The notes below the pieces were generated by a model. The model was not told the DNA's origin. It ran no database searches and saw only the letters and a program-made list of their open reading frames with translations. Positions 56,922 through 64,000 of a stretch of 64,000 nt of DNA are shown piece by piece. The stretch spans positions 17,906 to 81,905 of the forward strand of contig MDYQ01000124.1 of assembly GCA_003024175.1 (NCBI GenBank). The letters are read 5' to 3'. Every line of letters starts with the position of its first letter. The first letter of the stretch is position 1. Made by a program: the position numbers and the translations under genes. Origin of the DNA: Planoprotostelium fungivorum. Taxonomy: Eukaryota; Evosea; Variosea; Cavosteliida; Cavosteliaceae.

Positions 56922-59900
56922 TCAATATCGAAGAGGAGAGATAGAAGATATCACCCTGCACTGCACTGACTTGTCTGAATGGCCTCGATAGCGGTGGACG
57001 ATCTTCATCATGTCCGCATGCAGGCAGATGAGCTCTTCGATGGAATGATCCGCACTACAACGCGCCACTCTCTCCACGTAAGAGGTCATCTTGACGCGGT
57101 CGTATTTGATGGAAACCTCATGATCTTCGTCTAAGCCGGAGCCATCGTCCTCGATCACCTCTGACTGCATGATGTCATCACACTCATCAGATATCATATG
57201 ATTGTGCGATATGTTCTATCTATTCGATATTCACCTCTTGTCGTTGTGGTCTCTGGACCGTTGTAGACTGTCGAATTTCAGTGAGATTTCTCGATGACGT
57301 CATCACCTCGATTTTTCCGCGATCTTCCGTAATTCCGTTGTTTTCTTCCGATTTTCCCTCTTCTTTCTTCTCCCTGGCGATCTTCTTACATCTCTCATCG
57401 ATCGTTGGGTTCAACGTGTGCAGCATGGCTAGCACGATGTCTCTCAATGCCTTTGCCTGAGATATCTCAGCGACATCCACCGTCCCAAATTCACTTTTCC
57501 CGCCAATTTGTTCTTCGCGCCACCGAGCAGGTGGGAGTTTTCTCGTACGTCGTTCAACATCTTGTCGACATCTGCGATGAATTCTTCGGTCGACAAATAA
57601 TAGTCCGCGTCGATCCGTTCAGCGATGACGTTCATGTCCAAAGGGTGTTCCACCGCATCGTAAAAAGCGGGAAACTGTTCTCGGCTCTGGCGGGTTCAAT
57701 TCCGTTTGGCTCGTTGTAGATGTGACTCACCAGTGGTTTGTAAAAGAAGGTGTAGTGCCTCTCCCTCTGGATGACGCGGATGACATCACGTAAGAAGATT
57801 CTCAATTCTCTCAGGTAGTGTGTGTCTTCTCGCTCTTTCTCTGCCTTCTGTTCGTGCGTTGTAGTGCGGGGGATGATCGGAGCTTTCGGAAGTTCCGGGT
57901 AAACTTTCTTCCGGCCGAAGGAGGGGGAGACGTACTTACCCCCCTCGTCGATGATGTCGGAGAAATAGTTCTTCCGAGCGATCTGCAACGCGTCAGATGG
58001 TCACGTGATTTATCACTCACCTCGCTCGGGGGTAGAACGTCGGTCACGTGACTCTCCTGCCACCGGAACAATTTCTTCAACTCGGGCGTCAATTCTTCCG
58101 ACGGTCGGTCCGTTGTAGATAGAACTAATACCGGTAATTCCGCCTCCACGTCAGACATGACATTCTCAAAGGTGGAGCGTAACTGGAGCGTACACAGATC
58201 CCACCAGGAGTCCAAATGGGGTAGAAAGATGACAGACGGTACTTTTCGTAGAGCTTCGCGAAATGCAGAGACAAAGGCTTCCTCTACGGACTGTACGTCG
58301 AAATGAGTGAAAAGCGGTGGGTGAAAGGGTGATGGAGGTAGCGGAAAGATTCGCACTCACCCTCGCGGTCGTATGGGAGACGAGCTCGGACATATCGATG
58401 CAAGTGACGGGAAATTGTTCTAATCGGTGGAGGAGTGCGGCGGCGACGTTCGTCTGTCCCATGCCAGGTTGACCCGTGATCACCATGCGAGGACGAAATA
58501 TCGTCGACTTTTCCACGGATTTTCCACCGGAGAATAAGGTCTCTCCCGGGCGTAACGTACGCAAGGCATCCGACGTAGAGATACGTACCGGAAAAATGTG
58601 ATCCAGGCGGGAGAACATATCTTCGATCTGTCTCTATTCAGAAATTCCACATGGATTTCACCTCACCTGTCCCTGTAACAGTATCGACAGGCCACGGTCC
58701 AGCGGTCGTGCGTACAGTACGGCGGCACGGTGTGCCGTGGGAACGATATCTCCCATGGCCAGATCGAAATCTTGGCGGTCAACAGTCAACTTGCTTACGT
58801 CGATGAGTAACTTGTCCTTCGAGTTGTAGATCTGTGGATAGGTCCGACGTAATGTACGTAAGGCCGCCTCCGATGCAAGAGCCTTCAGATCTGCCCCACA
58901 ATATCCCACGCACAGATCGGCGATTTCCTGATATTCATATTGGCAGGTTGTAGATGGACGATGACGTCATCACCTTGACCATGGCGCTCTCCAATGGAGG
59001 CTTCCACTCCTTCGTGTGAATTCCGAGAATTTTCCTCCGATCCTCCCTGGTAGGTAACCCGAAGAGGAATTCACTACCCTCATCAACGTCGACGTCGACG
59101 AAATTTCCGCGAAATATCTCACCGGTCGAATCGGCCGGGTCGCCTCAGGGCGGGATCGATGGCATCAATTCGGTTGGTTGCACCCACAACCATCACGTGA
59201 CCTCTGCTGTCTAAACCATCCATGAGGGCTAAGAGGGTAGACACGAGGGAGGAATGGACTTGGTCTTGTCTAGAAGATCGAACGGGTGCGAGCCCGTCGA
59301 TCTCGTCGAAGAAAATGATGGCGGGTTGTAGCTCGTGGGCTCTCTGGAAGAGGAGGCGTAACTGACGCTCGGCTTCGCCGACCCACTTGGACAGACAGTC
59401 GGCGCCTGTAAAGTTTTGGCGGGAAAAAATGGCGGGAAACCACCTTTTCGCATGAAGAAGGCTACGGGCTGGGCCGCCGTCGAGCACATGTTGGCCAGAG
59501 CCCTCGCAACTAACGTCTTACCCGTCCCTGGGGGCCCATAGAACAACACCCCCCTCGGTGGCGTAACTTGAAATCTCTCGTAAACTTCCGGGTACAACAG
59601 TGGAAACGCAATCATCTCCTGTCATCGTGTCACTCCGTGACGTCACGTGACGTCATCACCTTCAGCTGCTGGATGTGTTGGTCTAATCCTCCCACAGAGT
59701 CCCACGTTACGCTGGGATCGATACTCATAGGATCAACGTCGGCCTTGTCTTTTGCATCAGCCTTGCGGTTGATAGGCTGGGGCATGCCTAATTTTAGCTT
59801 CGAAGCAGTGTGGGGAGATAAGAGGTCGAAGAGGTCATCGTCGGAGGAATCTTTGCCGCGGCGGGGTTTCGATTTGAAGAGTTTTCGGGGGGAGGCTTGA

Positions 59901-60965
59901 ATGCTGGGAGAGTGAGGGGGCGAGAATATTTGAGACGCTCGTCGTCGTGATGATGAGGATCGTGATGAGTTCGAATGATGATGATCGATCGGGTGATCGC
60001 GATGATCGATTGTCCATCGTGACGACGATGTGGAAGACTTCATGATGACTCGACGCACCCCAGTCGTTCGATCGATGTCTTCTTCCTAGCGCTCCTCCTC
60101 TCTTTCGGTTCTTCCTTCCTCTTCCTCGCTCGAAATCGAGTCTTGGGTCCTTCTACAACGACCTCTTCTTCCTCTTCGATCTCTTCTTCGGCCAAGGTGG
60201 CGTCGTTACTCACCTGCCATCTTTAGAGGGTGTCCTTTCGTTTTGAAAGAGAAATCACCTCTGGTGTGAAGTCGTTCGAGATGTCATCGACGAGATCGTC
60301 GTCTCGCGTATCGTCATCGCGAGAGATGGCATCTTCATCGTCTGACCTCTCGTTGATCTCCTCTTTGTCTTCGTCGTCGCTGTTGTTCTCCTGGATGAGA
60401 TCAACGCGGGAGACGATGAGACATGATGATCACCTCGTCACTGGATAGAACTTCTACGTATCTGGGCTTCTTCTCTTGTCTTACGAGTGTATCGTTCGAA
60501 CCCCAAGAGCGTAGACTGTATCTTGATTTGGTCACCTTTGACTTTCTCGTGCGTAATATTCTCTGTGATATGGGTGAGATCGTAACAAAAGAATTACAGG
60601 GGGAGGATGGTGCGAGAAAAGAGATAGAGAGAAGCAGATGGAATGCAGATGGAAGATGATAATGTGATGTAATTACATCTGAGTGAGGGTTGTCAGAAGA
60701 TCGTCTCTTTCGTTTGACTACCGTGTATCTCGTCTGACTTGGATTAGACATCATCGTCTGCAACAATCCATCCCACCTCTTCCTCGGAAGATGAATCGAA
60801 ATCGTCTCCACGATCCGACCTCCCACTCCTCTCTATCGACAGACGTACAGAACGCTTCGGCCTCTCGTGCACGTGATGATCAAGTCCAGAATCTTCTTCA
60901 CTGATACATTCATCATCATCGCCATCATCTGTGGGACTCTTTGCATTCCTCTCCCTTAGATTCAT
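56922..60965 (-). CDS. Bromodomain AAA ATPase (ATAD2/Yta7-like)
   Basis: A chromatin-associated histone-handling AAA+ protein. An acidic and basic N-terminus ([20 protein letters not shown] from 60965) leads to [20 protein letters not shown], then the first AAA module: Walker [29 protein letters not shown] (Walker B), [20 protein letters not shown] with the arginine finger region. A second, degenerate AAA module has [15 protein letters not shown], where the Walker A Lys is Gln. After YFSDII comes a bromodomain-like helical segment ([56 protein letters not shown]) and a C-terminal helical domain ([20 protein letters not shown]). Joining the first exon requires removing 16 nt (60734-60749); otherwise the start is at 60754. 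Introns carry the TGACGTCACGTGACGTCA palindrome and TCTACAACCTGCCAA. Confidence 0.87.
59638..59655. repeat. TGACGTCACGTGACGTCA palindrome, copy 5
   Basis: Exact copy in an ATAD2-like intron between the N-terminal region and the first AAA module. Confidence 0.9.
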
Positions 60966-61080
60966 GGGAGATTGCCCCCCGGCGACGAAAAGATGGTCAG
61001 TGAAAACTGTATGACCTTGTCTGTTTGTAGAAGGGGGTGTCTTGATCACGACCACAAATTGATCCGATCGAGAGGGCAAC
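60966..61080. promoter_or_regulatory. Compact divergent promoter region
   Basis: Only 115 bp separate the ATAD2-like gene (minus) from the small acidic-protein gene (plus). Shared regulatory sequence is likely; no motif stands out. Confidence 0.45.
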
Positions 61081-61400
61081 ATGTCTGAACCTCCATCTGC
61101 GACCGAGATGATCAACAGCAAGATGCTGCAGCATTTCAAGGAACACCTCGATAATGGAAACATTCCAACGTTTAACGTGAAGGAGGAGGAAGAAGAGGAT
61201 AATCAAGACTGGGACGACGCAGGTGCGTGATTTTACATTCGATCTGCCTGAGATCATGTTTTCTAAACGAGCGACGTCGACTGATATGCATATCAGGTTT
61301 CGATCTGAATAACATGGAAGAGGAAGATCCCTCGAAAGTTATTCACGCTGAACCCGCAGCTGTCAATTCGGATAAAGAACCTACTGGAGCTCAACAATAA
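61081..61400 (+). CDS. Small acidic protein
   Basis: Two exons, about 82 residues. MSEPPSATEMINSKMLQHFK, a helical start, is followed by an acidic block with an aromatic core (EEEEEDNQDWDDAGFDLNN) and a tail ending EPTGAQQ. The intron (about 61224-61296) interrupts the codon for Gly in DDAGF. The acidic/Trp composition recalls small proteasome- or translation-associated acidic proteins, but the sequence is not specific enough to name one. An AATAAATG follows the coding end. Confidence 0.7.
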
Positions 61401-61739
61401 ATGTAATCATTACCAACAAATTCGATTAGATGAGATGAGTTAAACTTGACCCTAGTAGAAACACAATCTACCTTGATTCTGACCTTCGATGATCACTGGA
61501 TTTGCATGAACCACTCCAGTGGTGAGAATGAACGAGAGCTATCAATCCCTTGGGAGTGTGGGTGGTTCCTCTTGAACAGAGTCTACCGCAACACATCGTC
61601 CTGACCGATTTGGTAGAGGGAACGACAAACGGAAGACACGGGGAGCAGCTTCATGGTGATGATCACCTGTGGGAGGGAGATGACGTGGATTGGCTTCGGT
61701 GCGGCCTGGTTCTATGTGGAAGAGATTTGACGCCAGTGT

Positions 61740-61943
61740 GTGTGTCTTTGCTCAGAGCGAAAGAAAGCTTGTCATCCAGAAGGAATGAAGAGATTTGAAT
61801 CAGAAGAGCTGGCAGAGAAAAAGAAATGCAAGCAACAAGACTTTCAGCTGTTGGAGTCTCCAACATCTCATTTCTCGTGGTCGAAGCGAAAGGTTCAGGA
61901 ACCAAGTCCGGCGGAATATCACACGCTTGGTGGGTTTCGATGA
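61740..61943 (+). CDS. Possible coding exon, basic protein fragment
   Basis: An open frame reading CLCSERKKACHPEGMKRFES then EELAEKKKCKQQDFQLLESP and WSKRKVQEPSPAEYH has coding-like composition and is preceded by an AG acceptor (TTGACGCCAG). A first exon may start at 61528 (MNESYQSLG), but no join is certain. Minus-strand frames in the same interval look less like protein. Treated as a candidate only. Confidence 0.3.
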   Translation: MCLCSERKKACHPEGMKRFESEELAEKKKCKQQDFQLLESPTSHFSWSKRKVQEPSPAEYHTLGGFR

Positions 61944-62245
61944 TCTGACCATCGGTTTATCAAGAGGCTACATCACATTGACATCCAGATGAAAGCAAGA
62001 ACCAGAAGTCCGGTGCACTGCAACGAACCGCCAGTCGATATACCCAAGACCATCGTACTCGAGCCAGTCACATCATGGATAGAAGTCTCAGTGACGTCAT
62101 CGCTGACGCCGTCAGATCTTGACGTTCGTCATACCACGCCTCACTATGTCTTCCAGATGGCTGGATCGGGTTCCCACGGATTGACTTGATCTTCTCTGTT
62201 ATCTCTACTCTCTCGTCAGCCTCCATCTACGATAGCTCATCTTTC
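61944..62245. other. Intergenic region
   Basis: The gap lies between the candidate exon and the 3' end of the LP-MO-like gene. Nothing recognised. Confidence 0.35.
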
Positions 62246-63848
62246 TCACTTGAACGTGGACTCCCATCTGTGCATTCCCATACTATCCGTCAGCGTCAGC
62301 ATGCCGTCGTCCGTGATATCGAGGTGGAACGGTCCCTGCCCATAGCCTTCTATGTTCTGAACGCACCAAGAGGTACTGTTCGCGCCGTTGAGACAGATGC
62401 CACCGAGGGGGCTGACTTGTAGCTGGTAAGGACTCTTTACCGAGGTACTGATCCGGTACAATTGGGACGAGTTGTAGGTGCTGACCATTTGAATCACACC
62501 AGATCCCTTCTCCGCGTAAAATTTCCACAGGCAGTTGGGAGAGATGATGCCACCGATGCTGACGAGTGTGAACCTCTCGAACGGCGTACGGTATCGTCAC
62601 TCACTTGCTCTCGTTGATGTAGGTGGATGCATTGTTGCTCACGACCCGAGATCCTAAATTGCGAGGGTTGAGCGTGGCGTTCACACATCTCTGCTCGGCG
62701 GGCAGAGGTACCTGCTGGAAGGTGTTCGGGTTCGTGTTGACGAAAATGTCGTGTTGAGCTCCCTCCGACCATCCGTACAGTATGGAGTAGTAAGGAGGCT
62801 GATGGGAATCTCGGGCATGTTGTTACCTGACGATGATGTCAAGACGATGATGTCAAGACGATGCATCAGCGATGCGTCGTCTCACCCTGCAGTTGGCCGT
62901 AATAGTAAGGATACCTCGGTCCCTGGTAGCATCTCGATGGGTTGTAGCATTTTCTCGCAGGCTGCGCTCTCGCATAATCGATGGGCTGGGCGCCAGAATG
63001 TACGCCGGTCACGTTGCAAGCAAAGGCAGTCATAAACTGATCGGAGCGTCCTTGAGCTTGCCACAGCCAGAAGCAGAGGCACTGTCCGTTGGGGCAGCTA
63101 GGCAGGTTGGGAATGGAGAAGGATTGGTTCTGTTGCTTGATGCAGTCGTGGACCACCTGTAGGCTGCGCATCAGCTGGGAGACGAGAAGGAAGGTGAATC
63201 ACTCACAGAGAAGACGACAAAGTCTTTGACGGTCACTTGCTTGGGGTCAGACTTGTACCTGTCTGATGTCAGATGATGTGATGACGCAGCGAGCGACGAG
63301 GGACCCTCACGCGATGGCCAAGGCACAACCTCTGGTGCTATTGCGATAAGGTGTGTGGAGAACTGCGATCGTGAGTGGATTTCATCGTCTGCAGGCGTCT
63401 TCTCACGTCCAAATTCATACCAAGGGTCTGGCACTGTGGGTTGAGTCATGGGAAGGCCGGTGACCAGAGTGGTGTAGACCTGTCCGTTGGCGGGAAGATT
63501 GAATACCTGCCATCATCTTGAGTTTTGCGTTACAGGTGTTGTCGACTCACGACGCCCTTCGGAGGAGGGGAGTCGACGTTGCCGTGAAACCACCAGCTCG
63601 AAAAGTTCCAACCACTCATGGGCCCTAAATACACATGAGACGTCATAATGGTTGGGGTGCTCACAGTTGTTACGAAATAAATCGCCCTTGGTGTCGTTGA
63701 TGTTGAACACAGAGGGGTGCCTGAACCATCATCAGAGGTTCTCGAAGGAGGTTACATCCGATGAAACATCGAAAGATCGATCTCACATCATCGCATAGTG
63801 AGCCACAGACGACGCCACAAGGCAGAAGAGCAACAGCTGTCGCTGCAT
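62246..63848 (-). CDS. Secreted LPMO-like protein
   Basis: An extracellular protein of about 440 residues. The start at 63846-63848 gives signal peptide MQRQLLLFCLVASSVA, after which the mature chain would begin His-Tyr (HYAMM), then MHPSVFNINDTKGDLF, WNFSSWWFHGNVDSPPPKG and VFNLPANGQVYTT. An N-terminal His exposed by signal cleavage plus further His residues is the hallmark of copper histidine-brace enzymes. A later block CLCFWLWQAQGRSDQFMTAF recalls the conserved aromatic/Gln core of such folds. The rest is Cys/Asn-rich with N-glycosylation sites, ending GMHRWESTFK. At least five introns. The assignment as a lytic polysaccharide monooxygenase relative is inference; it could be another secreted copper or carbohydrate-active family. 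Confidence 0.65.
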
Positions 63849-64000
63849 CTTGTCGGGTGGAAATGGAAGAATGCGGCCATAAAATTCTTGGTACATACCG
63901 TCTGGCTTCGTTCGCGTGAGGAAGAGAAGAGGAGAGCACCTATATGTCATTGTTCGCTTGAGGAAGAGAAGAAGAAGCAGGTAGCCGTCAAATGCTACCT
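63849..64000. other. Upstream flank of the LPMO-like gene
   Basis: Presumed promoter on the minus strand. It contains a GA-rich AGGAAGAGAAGA stretch occurring twice. Window end. Confidence 0.35.

Overview
This window is nuclear DNA of a microbial eukaryote. Nearly every gene is split by GT..AG introns of about 36-60 nt, genes lie on both strands tens to hundreds of bases apart, and several AATAAA signals overlap or follow stop codons. The gene content suggests an amoebozoan, perhaps a protosteloid amoeba: a Sib-type (integrin-beta-like) adhesion receptor, an MRF/MrfA-type membrane-tethered transcription factor, LRR receptor kinase-like proteins, many ankyrin and F-box proteins, and very short introns. 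The taxonomic call is inference; no rRNA, tRNA or organellar gene was seen.

Layout. 1-9 kb: small hypothetical gene, tRNA-dihydrouridine synthase, two secreted proteins (one probably GPI-anchored), and a DMT-family transporter. 9-19 kb: F-box-like/ankyrin protein, MRF-type transcription factor, coiled-coil protein, CaMK1-like kinase, BAR-SH3-WW protein and a small gene. 19-28 kb: FHA/zinc-motif ATP-dependent DNA ligase, then a 6.4-kb receptor with three LRR modules and a degenerate kinase domain. 28-38 kb: a second F-box/ankyrin gene, the Sib-like receptor, an F-box-TPR protein, a ubiquitin-like/AN1 protein and a small membrane protein. 38-45 kb: PHD-finger protein with a PIN-like tail, a 298-bp foldback element, and the Golgi golgin CASP. 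45-54 kb: one very large gene that appears to fuse cyanovirin-N-homology lectin modules, a beta-propeller, ankyrin repeats and a polycystin-type cation channel. 54-64 kb: a Ser-rich protein, three weak small genes, a bromodomain AAA ATPase (ATAD2/Yta7), a small acidic protein, and a secreted protein with LPMO-like features.

Two cross-cutting signals stand out. Introns of unrelated genes carry an 18-bp palindrome, TGACGTCACGTGACGTCA (five exact copies), and a second palindromic family built on TCTACAAC/GTTGTAGA (including an 18-bp perfect copy). Several gene models become continuous only if 14-23 nt GT/GC..AG segments are removed, which could mean ultra-short introns or sequence errors.

The genes do not form an operon or a single pathway. 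Surface sensing and adhesion is the commonest theme (LRR receptor, Sib protein, lectin-channel fusion, GPI protein), alongside chromatin/transcription (MRF, ATAD2, PHD protein) and ubiquitin-linked functions (F-box proteins, UBL-AN1). Exon boundaries were assigned by eye, so gene ends are firmer than internal splice sites.
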